A stretch of DNA of 64,000 nucleotides. Origin: Chitinophaga sp. S165. GTDB lineage: Bacteria > Bacteroidota > Bacteroidia > Chitinophagales > Chitinophagaceae. The notes under the pieces were generated by a model. It was not told the origin of the DNA, did not search any database, and saw only the letters and a program-made list of their open reading frames with translations. The DNA is taken from NCBI RefSeq assembly GCF_003182155.1, contig NZ_QGTG01000004.1, positions 248,001 to 312,000 on the forward strand, read 5' to 3'. The translations under genes and the position numbers were made by a program. Positions 36,502 through 44,052 of the stretch are shown in pieces. How positions within the stretch are numbered: position 1 is the first letter of the stretch; the number at the start of each line of letters is the position of its first letter.

Positions 36502-37884
36502 ATGAGTCGCAATATGCTCCCTGTGTTGTTACTGCTCCTGCTGTCTGGTGCTTTATCCTGTAAGAAGGATGATAAGTACCAGGATGAGCAGCTGGACCCG
36601 GTGAATGTATCCATTCAAAGCACGAACGGACGAATAGCTGTGCCTGCGGGTAACAATTACACCAAAACAACTGATTACGTCGATATACCTGTTAAGATCG
36701 TGCTCTCTGCCACAACACCGAAGATCTTTACGGTGGATGTACATGTGAATAACGATACCATTACACACCTGATAGAACAACAGCAACTGGGTGATGCGGT
36801 ACTGCTGGAAGAAACCTACTACCAGTTACCTAAAACAGCAGAGATGAGGTTTGGTATAGATACTTTTACCTTGCCCTTACGTATCAGTATGCAGGCCATT
36901 GAAAAGTATTACGGTAAAACACTGGCACTGGCCATTGGCCTGTCGGATGCAGGTAAGAACAATACCCTGGATGCTGCTGGCAGGAGCGCTATTTTATTGA
37001 TCAAGACAGATGAGATCATCCGGCAGGAGGATATTCATTATCTCTTTTTTACAGGAGCGGGCAGTGTATTTGGACAGCCTTCAGGCACTGATCATACATT
37101 GGGTACTAATGAAGTGGTATTACCGGTTAGTGTAACACTCGGGGGAGTACCCGGAGGAGCTTTTACAGTAAACGTAAGCGCCAGTCCTGATACAGCGCAG
37201 GCGTTGATAGACGACGGTACGCTGAATGGATCTGTATTACTGAAGGAAGGGGATGATTATTCTATTCCAGCTACACTGACATTTCCGGCCAATACAAGTA
37301 CGGCCAGATTTAACCTGGTTGTAAAAACGGAAGCATTGAGAAGGAACGAGCAAAATAAGCCGGTACTGGCTTTAAGGCTTAGCAGCCCGACCAGGCACCT
37401 GTTAGATTCCGCACGTAGTACTGTTGTGATGCAGCTGGACCCATCACGGCTGATTGAAACAGATATTACCAATACCAATATCAGTTATAAGACACAATAC
37501 GAGAATACCAGTAATGCAAATGAGACATCAGGGAAGCTGATAGACAACAACATCAACTCGAAGTTCCTGTTGTTTAACTTCTCTACGCTTTGGGCGCAAC
37601 TGGAGTTTGCCACTCCGCAGACCACTGGTGCTTATACCATTACCTCAGCTAATGACGCACCCGAACGTGATCCGAAGAACTGGACGATCGAAGGTTCGGA
37701 TAACGGTACCGACTGGACGATACTTGACACACAAACGGACCAGTCTTTTGGTTCCAGGTTCCTGACGGTGAAGTATACTTTCTCTAATCAGGTGGCCTTC
37801 AAGTTCTATCGCCTGAACGTATCGGCGGTAAAAAACAGTACTTTATTCCAGCTGGCCGAATGGAGGCTGCTGAAACGTCCATAA
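36502..37884 (+). CDS. DUF1735-DUF1735-discoidin lipoprotein
   Basis: A 460-residue lipoprotein (lipobox LSC, then KKDDKYQDEQ). Two tandem DUF1735 (BT_3987-like) domains at ~35-150 and ~165-290 share the pattern FTV(D/N)V...D...T and a LP-x-R-SxxAIEKYYGKTLALAIGL-type segment. Residues ~305-460 form an F5/8 type C (discoidin) sandwich (FATPQTTGAYTITSANDAPE; NWTIEGSDNGTDWTILDTQT) that generally binds sugars. I start at the ATG at 36502, where the signal sequence begins; the frame is open upstream to 36424. It is the last gene of the operon and is followed by a terminator. Predicted surface glycan-binding protein. Confidence 0.82.
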   Translation: MSRNMLPVLLLLLLSGALSCKKDDKYQDEQLDPVNVSIQSTNGRIAVPAGNNYTKTTDYVDIPVKIVLSATTPKIFTVDVHVNNDTITHLIEQQQLGDAVLLEETYYQLPKTAEMRFGIDTFTLPLRISMQAIEKYYGKTLALAIGLSDAGKNNTLDAAGRSAILLIKTDEIIRQEDIHYLFFTGAGSVFGQPSGTDHTLGTNEVVLPVSVTLGGVPGGAFTVNVSASPDTAQALIDDGTLNGSVLLKEGDDYSIPATLTFPANTSTARFNLVVKTEALRRNEQNKPVLALRLSSPTRHLLDSARSTVVMQLDPSRLIETDITNTNISYKTQYENTSNANETSGKLIDNNINSKFLLFNFSTLWAQLEFATPQTTGAYTITSANDAPERDPKNWTIEGSDNGTDWTILDTQTDQSFGSRFLTVKYTFSNQVAFKFYRLNVSAVKNSTLFQLAEWRLLKRP

Positions 37885-37923
37885 TAGTTTTCCTGTTCCC
37901 TCAGAATCAGGAGGTTTAGATCC

Positions 37924-37949
37924 AGAGGCCGGTTATAGCCGGCCTCTTT
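37924..37949 (+). terminator. Rho-independent terminator of the ten-gene operon
   Basis: A 9-bp GC-rich stem (AGAGGCCGG with CCGGCCTCT), 6-nt loop and a short T tail, 40 bp after the last stop codon. Confidence 0.75.
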
Positions 37950-38256
37950 CTATAGTATGTTAGTTATATTTTTCTTATTTGAAGTTATAGGTCCTCATCT
38001 TTCCGTCTGCCAGGGAAATGTTTAGTATATCGCTTACTTCACCGTTGGTATTTTTCGTTGCTGGTCTTTTTCAATGCAGTAAGCGGTAGGGTAGCGGCTG
38101 CTGTGTATAACGACCTGCGGGGTTCTGCTGCATAAGGAAGCCTTCCCGATCATGGCAGTTTTTGAGTTACGGTTCATAGATAAGATATGTTTATATATGC
38201 TACCGGGGCACAAGTTATAAATTTTACTAAATTGAGACTTGCTAAATGCCTGCTTC
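37950..38256. other. Intergenic region, possible minus-strand gene remnant
   Basis: No intact gene. On the minus strand, short open stretches in shifting frames look protein-like: one ends GEVSDILNISLADGKMRTYN-FK and another reads FLMQQNPAGRYTQQPLPYR before a stop. This may be a decayed gene, or chance. Confidence 0.25.
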
Positions 38257-38790
38257 ATGCTAAAGTTTCTTCCATTTTTACTGATATTGAGTGCCCAAAC
38301 CTTTGCGCAGACAGAAAATGTGCTGCAACATATCAGAGACAGGTACCAGGAGGTTAATAAGAATATTACTTCATATAAGGTGTCAGAAATTAGTATGCCA
38401 GGTATCAGTGCGGAAGGGGCCAGCCTGCAAGGGTATTTTATCGGAGATTCACTTCAGCTGATGGTAGAGGTGATATATGAAACGATGGGAAAAGAACGGA
38501 CGGAAGTATACTATGACAAAGGAGCATTGGTATTCTGTTATTCTCGCGGGTATAAGTATAAAGTACCGATGTATGATTCCACCTTCAACCAGTATAAATG
38601 GGACGTAGAAGAAGAAAGGGCGTATTTTCACGGAGGAAAGCTGGTCAGGTGGATGGATGCAAACAAGAAGATATTTACAGCAAGAGATGCTGCATTTATT
38701 GAAAAGGAAAAGGGGTATTTGGAACGGGCAGCAAATTTGTACAAGATTATGTTTAAACACAGGTATGACGGTGAGTACCAGGAAAACTAA
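38257..38790 (+). CDS. Small exported protein of unknown function
   Basis: A 177-residue protein with a signal peptide (MLKFLPFLLILSAQTFAQ) and no lipobox. The mature part resembles a single beta-sandwich with helices at both ends: NVLQHIRDRYQEVNKNITSY, then SLQLMVEVIYETMGKERTEV and YFHGGKLVRWMD. It reads like a periplasmic protein of about 18 kDa; I do not recognise a family. I start at the ATG at 38257 rather than the TTG at 38239 because the signal peptide begins there. It ends 3 bp before the macro-domain gene, so the two are probably co-transcribed. Confidence 0.6.
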   Translation: MLKFLPFLLILSAQTFAQTENVLQHIRDRYQEVNKNITSYKVSEISMPGISAEGASLQGYFIGDSLQLMVEVIYETMGKERTEVYYDKGALVFCYSRGYKYKVPMYDSTFNQYKWDVEEERAYFHGGKLVRWMDANKKIFTARDAAFIEKEKGYLERAANLYKIMFKHRYDGEYQEN

Positions 38791-38793
38791 AAC

Positions 38794-39321
38794 ATGGAAA
38801 TAACACTATTACTAGGGGATATTACCAAAGTTGAAGCAGACGCTGTTGTTAATGCAGCCAATTCGTCTTTACTGGGTGGAGGTGGTGTGGACGGAGCTAT
38901 CCACAGAGCTGGCGGACCGGCTATACTGGAAGAGTGCCGTAAGATCCGCGATAAGCAGGGAAGGTGCGCTGTAGGTGAAGCAGTGATCACAACAGCTGGC
39001 AGATTGCCTGCCAAGTATGTTATCCATACGGTAGGGCCTGTATGGAATAAGGGAGACGATGCGGAGAAAGCTTTGCTACGGAACGCTTATTTGAATAGTC
39101 TGCAACTGGCGGTGAAGTATGATGTGAAAACGATCGCTTTTCCGAACATCAGTACAGGTGTATACCGTTTTCCTAAACAGGTAGCAGCGGAAATAGCGGT
39201 GGCGGCTGTCAGGGAGTTCCTGGAAAAGAACAACAAGATAAGTAACCTGATCTTTGTTTGTTTTGAAAAAGACAATTATGATATCTATTCTCAATTGCTG
39301 ACGCAACACGGAACTATATAG
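38794..39321 (+). CDS. Macro-domain protein (O-acetyl-ADP-ribose deacetylase, YmdB/MacroD type)
   Basis: A 175-residue single macro domain, predicted to bind ADP-ribose and hydrolyse O-acetyl-ADP-ribose or remove mono-ADP-ribose from proteins. The signature [20 protein letters not shown] at residues 8-27, then [14 protein letters not shown] (28-41), contains the Asn and Asp that position the distal ribose (Asn20, Asn23, Asp33). The second loop is [12 protein letters not shown]. The length and absence of extra domains fit the MacroD-type class. It follows a small exported protein gene by 3 bp and ends at a terminator. Cytoplasmic. Confidence 0.93.
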   Translation: MEITLLLGDITKVEADAVVNAANSSLLGGGGVDGAIHRAGGPAILEECRKIRDKQGRCAVGEAVITTAGRLPAKYVIHTVGPVWNKGDDAEKALLRNAYLNSLQLAVKYDVKTIAFPNISTGVYRFPKQVAAEIAVAAVREFLEKNNKISNLIFVCFEKDNYDIYSQLLTQHGTI

Positions 39322-39354
39322 GCTTCCCTGATAAAATGAAAAATTACTGTATGG

Positions 39355-39390
39355 GCGTGATGGCATATAAATGCTATCACGCTTTTCTTT
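39355..39390 (+). terminator. Rho-independent terminator of the macro-domain gene
   Basis: A 12-bp stem with one G-T pair (GCGTGATGGCAT with ATGCTATCACGC), 4-nt loop and TTTTC-TTTTTT tail, 33 bp after the stop codon. Confidence 0.85.
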
Positions 39391-39426
39391 TTTAAAATTC
39401 ATTTAGTACTTTTTCGCTCAAAGCAA

Positions 39427-40584
39427 ATGTTCATGAGAAAATTCCCGTTATTAGTACTACTGTGCTGTTTTACCGTACCATTGTTTGCGCAACAGTTCAA
39501 TGGTCTGGATATGAATCTTGGTAACCTGTTCCGTTTGTCTAACGCGAAGACCAGGTCTATCAGTCCGGAAAATTTCACCGGAGAGAAAGGTAAAGGCGGT
39601 ATGGCCGTTCCGCAGAAAGATGCAGCATTGAATACAGCCAATGCATCAAATGCGGCGCGCGACCTGGGACAGGGGTGGAAGGTCAATCCTTTTATTATTA
39701 TCAAACCAGGACAGACATTTACTATCGCCGAAATGAGCGGTCCAGGTGCTATTCAGCATATCTGGATGACGCCAACAGGCGTTTGGCGTTATTCCATCCT
39801 GCGTATCTACTGGGACGATGAAAAAGAGCCATCTGTAGAGTGTCCTGTAGGCGACTTCTTCGGTATGGCCTGGAATGAATATGCACCACTGAATTCTATG
39901 GCTATCACCGTTAATCCAGGCAGTGCCTTTAACAGCTACTGGATGATGCCTTTCCGGAAGAAATGCCGTATTACTATGGAGAATATAAATACGGAACAAA
40001 TGACGCTGTATTACCAGGTGGACTATACGCTGACAGATGTGCCTGATGATGCCGCTTATTTCCATGCGCAGTTCCGCCGTACCAATCCTGACACCACATC
40101 AGACTATGTCCTGGTGGATAACATCCGTGGAAAGGGGCAGTATGTGGGTACTTTCATGGCTTTGGGCGTGAATAATTCAGGCTGGTGGGGAGAAGGAGAG
40201 ATCAAGTTCTTCATGGACGGGGATACGAAGTTTCCCACCATCTGCGGAACGGGAACGGAAGACTACTTCTGTGGTTCCTACAATTTTGACCGGGGAGGCA
40301 AGTATACTGAGTTTTGCACACCTTATGCGGGATTGCACCAGGTGATACGTCCTGACGGCACTTACCGGGCACGTCAGCGGTTTGGTATGTACCGCTGGCA
40401 TATCATGGACCCGATACGATTTGATAAAGAGTTACGGGTAACTATTCAGGACCTGGGCTGGAGAGAAGGAGGCAGGTATTTACAGCAGCGTTCGGATATC
40501 TCGTCTGTAGTGTACTGGTACCAGACTGAACCACATCAACCGTTTCCGAAGTTACCTGTTAAAGATAAACTGGAGGTCTATTAG
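39427..40584 (+). CDS. GH172-family (DUF2961) exported glycosidase
   Basis: A 385-residue exported protein (signal peptide to LFAQ at ~22). It belongs to DUF2961, now classed as glycoside hydrolase family 172, whose members include difructose-dianhydride synthases and exo-D-arabinofuranosidases. The double jelly-roll core runs from GPGAIQHIWMTPTG (105-118) to the end. Conserved catalytic candidates are the glutamates in GWWGEGEIKFF (Glu256/Glu258) and GTGTEDYF (Glu278), spaced as in the characterised family. It overlaps the opposing response-regulator gene by 4 nt at the 3' end. It is a single gene, not part of a PUL. A furanoside substrate (fructose- or arabinose-containing) is the family-based guess. 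Confidence 0.88.
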   Translation: MFMRKFPLLVLLCCFTVPLFAQQFNGLDMNLGNLFRLSNAKTRSISPENFTGEKGKGGMAVPQKDAALNTANASNAARDLGQGWKVNPFIIIKPGQTFTIAEMSGPGAIQHIWMTPTGVWRYSILRIYWDDEKEPSVECPVGDFFGMAWNEYAPLNSMAITVNPGSAFNSYWMMPFRKKCRITMENINTEQMTLYYQVDYTLTDVPDDAAYFHAQFRRTNPDTTSDYVLVDNIRGKGQYVGTFMALGVNNSGWWGEGEIKFFMDGDTKFPTICGTGTEDYFCGSYNFDRGGKYTEFCTPYAGLHQVIRPDGTYRARQRFGMYRWHIMDPIRFDKELRVTIQDLGWREGGRYLQQRSDISSVVYWYQTEPHQPFPKLPVKDKLEVY

Positions 40585-40973
40585 GGAAGGATTTTTGCAA
40601 GTACAATTTCCAGCTGCCTGCACAGTTCACCGAAACTGGGAGGTTTAGTAAGAAAGTGTGCAGCACCCATTGCGGCGGTCTCAATGCCATCTTTTTCTCT
40701 TTGCGAGGTGCTGAAAATAATAACCGGGATATTGCTGCAGGCACTGTCCTTTTTAATTTCAGCCAGGAACTGTTTGCCATTCATTCTGGGCATATTCAGG
40801 TCAAGGAAGATAAGATCGCATTGCAGGCCGCCGTCCTGTAATATACGTAGCCCTTCTTCCCCATCAGAAGCGAAATGACAGGTAGCGGCACTGTCCACGA
40901 TGGACATTGCCTCCCCAAATAACTCCTGATCATCCATGTCGTCATCTACCAGTAAAATTACTTTTTTTGCCAT
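40581..40973 (-). CDS. Single-domain response regulator (CheY-like receiver)
   Basis: A 130-residue stand-alone receiver. The acidic pocket is Asp10-Asp11-Asp12 (LLVDDDMDDQE), the phosphorylation site is Asp58 (LIFLDLNMP), and the switch residues are in IIFSTS (Ser/Thr ~87) and LTKPPS (Lys ~110). It lacks an output domain, so it signals through protein contacts, typically in a phosphorelay or as an adaptor. No histidine kinase lies in the window. A -7-like promoter sits directly upstream and an 11-bp tandem repeat array lies 119 bp from its start. It overlaps the GH172 gene convergently by 4 nt. Confidence 0.92.
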   Translation of the reverse strand: MAKKVILLVDDDMDDQELFGEAMSIVDSAATCHFASDGEEGLRILQDGGLQCDLIFLDLNMPRMNGKQFLAEIKKDSACSNIPVIIFSTSQREKDGIETAAMGAAHFLTKPPSFGELCRQLEIVLAKILP

Positions 40974-40981
40974 ACGTGCCG

Positions 40982-40989
40982 CAAAATTA
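40982..40989 (-). promoter_or_regulatory. Possible -7 element of the response-regulator gene
   Basis: TAATTTTG on the minus strand fits TAnnTTTG and is identical to the -7 box of the tRNA-Gln promoter in this window. It lies 8 nt before the ATG, so the mRNA would have almost no leader; no exact TTTG is found at the usual distance. Confidence 0.4.
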
Positions 40990-41091
40990 GGGATAATCCA
41001 GCAATCAATACCGGACGGAGAGAGAATATGGGCATATCCTGGGGAATAAAAGCTGCCATCCGGGTAAACCTCAATAGCCCTAAGTACGCTT

Positions 41092-41135
41092 TATATATGA
41101 CGTATATACGGCGTATACATGGCGTATACATGACG
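41092..41135. repeat. Four tandem 11-bp units, consensus TATAYAYGRCG
   Basis: Contiguous units TATATATGACG, TATATACGGCG, TATACATGGCG and TATACATGACG. The period equals one DNA turn, as in the array at 8466-8552, but the sequence differs. The array lies upstream of the response-regulator gene on the minus strand. It could be a cooperative operator or a simple unstable repeat. Confidence 0.65.
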
Positions 41136-41295
41136 CATAGGTGGACTTCTAAGTTTGACTTAATAGGCAGAAAATGCAATTGCGCTTATATCCGGGTTAC
41201 CATAACAGCAAGGCGCTGATATAATATATTAGAAAAGAATGGCTTATGAATATTATCCATTCTGGTGATTTTTTTGTTTGAAAATGTTGTAAATT

Positions 41296-41350
41296 CAGTA
41301 CTCATAGACTAGCTAGAAAATGCAGTACTGCATTGCAATAGCAGTACTGC
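41296..41350. promoter_or_regulatory. Cluster of CAGTACTG palindromes
   Basis: A perfect 12-bp palindrome TGCAGTACTGCA (41321-41332), a 10-bp palindrome GCAGTACTGC (41341-41350), and a degenerate copy CAGTACT (41296-41302). Centres of the first two are 19 bp apart. They look like sites for a dimeric regulator, in the 633-bp gap between the response-regulator gene and the orphan gene at 41607. Nothing else is recognised in that gap apart from the 11-bp array. Confidence 0.45.
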
Positions 41351-41606
41351 CGGGAATTCAGTTGATCCCTTGCAGGATACAAAGTTAACCTGATTGAAAT
41401 GGAAGACAACGTTTATTTGCGCATACTCAGCGCGCTGTCTTTAAAATTGTGTTTATATTTCACTCTCCCAGGTGTCCAAGCAAATAACCGCCTCCATTAC
41501 TGCAACAGCTCCGCAGCGCAATCTGTAAGCTGGCTGAATGCCCCTCCCGGATAGTGTGGAAGAAACAGTCCCTACCAAGTTCTCCTCCTCATTTAAAATA
41601 ACACAC

Positions 41607-42119
41607 ATGAAACTAGATGTTAACTTTAATCCACTTTTAGCATTTCAGCAATCAGAAAATGTACCTGCATCTTTTGAGCATTATTTGTCTTCAGAGAAGC
41701 CCCCTTTATTTTACTCCACGCCCCAGTGCAACGTATTGATACAACAGATGCAACTCTTTGAAAGAAGCTTCTGGTATACTGTTATCAGTTCTACAGAAGA
41801 TAATTTGCTGTTAAGGTTCGACCTCGTACCAGGTTTGAATAAATTACTGATCTACAATATCCAGAATGATGATGAAATGATGTTCCTGCATCAGGACATA
41901 GGAATAGACATAGGAGAGAATGATTATTGTTACCTGGGAGGAGGTTTCCAGCCGAAAGATCTACGGGTGCTGGTCAGCAAAGGTACCTATCAGTCATTCG
42001 CTTTTCCTTTTTCTCCTGATCAGGATGATAGTGAAAGTATGAAAAGCGCAGAAACATTTTCGTTCGTAAACAAGTTCCTTTTTGCCCTGGGCCTGCTGAA
42101 TACAGAGACTAGAAAGTAG
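41607..42119 (+). CDS. Orphan protein preceding an AraC regulator
   Basis: A 170-residue protein without signal peptide or recognisable motif. It begins MKLDVNFNPLLAFQQSENVP and is beta-rich in the middle (LLLRFDLVPGLNKLLIYNIQ; IGIDIGENDYCYLGGG), ending with a helix (FSFVNKFLFALGLLN). The frame is open upstream to 41538, but that extension looks non-coding, so I use the ATG at 41607. It lies 32 bp before an AraC-family gene on the same strand, suggesting an operon in which it might be a partner or target of the regulator. Function unknown. Confidence 0.5.
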   Translation: MKLDVNFNPLLAFQQSENVPASFEHYLSSEKPPLFYSTPQCNVLIQQMQLFERSFWYTVISSTEDNLLLRFDLVPGLNKLLIYNIQNDDEMMFLHQDIGIDIGENDYCYLGGGFQPKDLRVLVSKGTYQSFAFPFSPDQDDSESMKSAETFSFVNKFLFALGLLNTETRK

Positions 42120-42151
42120 TGACACTTATTCTATCATAAAACCTTACCAAT

Positions 42152-43156
42152 ATGCCAATTGAGTTCCGGTTACCTGACCACTTAGTGCAGGAGGCTGTGG
42201 TAACGCATGCCGTGCCCGCACGTTACCGCAAATTGCGATTGCCCATTGAAGATACCGACACATTGTTCGTATCCGGCAAATGGGGGACACTGCTTAAACA
42301 GAAAGTAAAGGTTGCTAACAGTTTCTATTGCGAATTGTATGCTGAGCCAACGGCTGATATAGATCTACAGATCTCTGTTACTACGCCTGTTATTATTATG
42401 CAGGCGATGGTGACTGGCAACGTGCGTGTCAGTTATTCAGACGACCGTATGCAGCTGCAGTCCGGCAAGGTGGGTATGCAATACCTGACTCCGGGAGTTG
42501 TTTACACTGTTAGTCTTACCGGAGGGCAGCAGTACCGCAGTATTTATTTTCAGACGCCGGCTACTATGCTGGAAGAGCTGTCTGATACCTATCCGCAGAT
42601 AAATGATATGCTGGAAACTGTAAAGACGGGGAGTGACTTCCCTACGCATCTGCCCTATATACGCTTGAGCGCTGCTATGCGCAGCGAGATGGAGAAAATG
42701 AAGAATTGTCCGTTGACAGGTCAGGCACGTGCCTTGTATTATAACAACCGTATCAGTGATGTGGTGATCGCTTACCTTGACAGTATGCATCGCATCACTT
42801 TACAGGACAGCAGGTTAATATTGCTGCATGAAAAAGAGATAGATGAGTTTATTGAGAGAGTGGACAGATGTCCGGAAGAGCATGTTAACGTGGAGCAACG
42901 CGCACATGCATTGGGCCTCACCGAACGTGCACTGGAAAATGCATTTAAATTGAAGCTGGGCAGCACGGTAAAGATCTACATATTACAGCAGCGGGTACAA
43001 AAAGCCAAGCAACTGCTACTGGCCACTATGTATACGGTAACAGACATCGCGATGGAAGTAGGCTATTCCGATCCGTCTTATTTTATAAGGATATTTAAGC
43101 AGACGGAAGGCGTTACTCCGGGGAGATACAGAAGTGATCACAGTGCGGCTATATAG
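42152..43156 (+). CDS. AraC-family transcriptional regulator (PchR-like layout)
   Basis: A 334-residue regulator with an N-terminal sensing domain of ~220 residues and a C-terminal AraC double HTH (residues ~235-330: VEQRAHALGLTERALENAFK, YILQQRVQKAKQLLLATMYT, then DIAMEVGYSDPSYFIRIFKQ). The long N-terminal part, with the strand-rich segment IDLQISVTTPVIIMQAMVTG, resembles siderophore-type PchR regulators in layout, but the ligand is unknown. It lies 32 bp downstream of an orphan gene; palindromes further upstream (41296-41350) may be its sites. Confidence 0.88.
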   Translation: MPIEFRLPDHLVQEAVVTHAVPARYRKLRLPIEDTDTLFVSGKWGTLLKQKVKVANSFYCELYAEPTADIDLQISVTTPVIIMQAMVTGNVRVSYSDDRMQLQSGKVGMQYLTPGVVYTVSLTGGQQYRSIYFQTPATMLEELSDTYPQINDMLETVKTGSDFPTHLPYIRLSAAMRSEMEKMKNCPLTGQARALYYNNRISDVVIAYLDSMHRITLQDSRLILLHEKEIDEFIERVDRCPEEHVNVEQRAHALGLTERALENAFKLKLGSTVKIYILQQRVQKAKQLLLATMYTVTDIAMEVGYSDPSYFIRIFKQTEGVTPGRYRSDHSAAI

Positions 43157-43162
43157 CTGTGT

Positions 43163-43213
43163 ATAGGACTAAAGAGATAAAAAAACAGTGATAATTTGCC
43201 GCCTTAGTCCTAT
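43163..43213. repeat. 10-bp perfect inverted repeat after the AraC gene
   Basis: ATAGGACTAA (43163-43172) and TTAGTCCTAT (43204-43213) flank 31 bp. It begins 6 bp after the stop codon. There is no T tail, so it is either an unusual mRNA 3' structure or a binding site. Confidence 0.4.
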
Positions 43214-43452
43214 CAGTTTAACCAATGCCTTGCGATATTCGTGTTGTGTTTAGAGATTAACCCATATAAAGATCACAGCGTTCAGAATTGTTAATAGAAC
43301 AAAAGAAAGCGTCTTATGAAAGATCTATAAAATGAACCTTGTTTGTGAACTGATCCAGGTCTTACTTAAGCCATCATAGCATTAATATATTTTTTGCCTT
43401 TTCATAATAATGCGGGCAGGTATTCTCCCCGGAAGAATGCTGTTTTCCTCAA

Positions 43453-43843
43453 CTACTTACGGAGTAAGTATGTCCGCAAAAGATCAATCAGCCGGATGTC
43501 CATTCCTTTGCGTTTGCAAAGGTCTGGAATCCGCTGACAGCAGGACTTATGAACAGCTTCTTTTAATGGTATATTGAGGATATCTAGCTGTTCTGCTTGT
43601 CCAGGCGGGACATTCCACAACAGATTAAAGATATAGCCATGGAGATGGTCATCCGATGGGATTCCCATCACAAAAGCGATGCTTGTTCGTAAACATTTTT
43701 TAAGCGTTGGTACCTCGCCTGTCACCTTTCTTCATCCATTGGTCAAACCCCTCCGAAGACAGGCAGCACTTTCGCAGTACAGTTACATATGGGCTCAACT
43801 TTCCCTCGTTAACTTGTAGAGCCATCAACTGTATTTTGATCAT
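43453..43843 (-). pseudogene. Overlapping short minus-strand ORFs, possibly one broken gene
   Basis: In the 896-bp gap between the AraC and GH20 genes, the minus strand carries protein-like stretches in successive frames. An ATG at 43843 opens a 47-residue ORF (MIKIQLMALQVNEGKLSPYV ... SSEGFDQWMKKGDRRGTNA) ending at 43700. It is overlapped by a frame open from 43725 to 43453 (VPTLKKCLRTSIAFVMGIPS, then ...DLLRTYLLRK). Upstream of 43843 another frame (QRKYRKKSGQKIGQVAFE...) ends at 43840 with an ATGA overlap. Either these are small coupled genes or one gene with frameshifts. I recognise no family. The rest of the gap shows nothing clear. Confidence 0.3.
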
Positions 43844-44052
43844 TCCGGGAGAATTGCCGTCAGGTTTTTTTCCCGGAATTTGTATTTAGTTCCTGCCAAT
43901 TGTCTGCTTGTAACCTCAAAGGCGACTTGTCCAATCTTCTGACCGCTCTTCTTACGATATTTCCGCTGCTACTTTATCTCAGTTTTATCCTCCTGCTGAT
44001 ATTCCTGAAATGGGTAGTATTTGCTATCTTATAGCCCACAAACCGACTCTCC

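Noticed and set aside
38034-38258. 74-residue minus-strand ORF
   Set aside because: Overlaps the signal-peptide start of the exported orphan gene and composition is not convincing; treated as part of a possible gene remnant.
41092-41135. CRISPR array
   Set aside because: Units are 11 bp, contiguous and without spacers, so it is not CRISPR.
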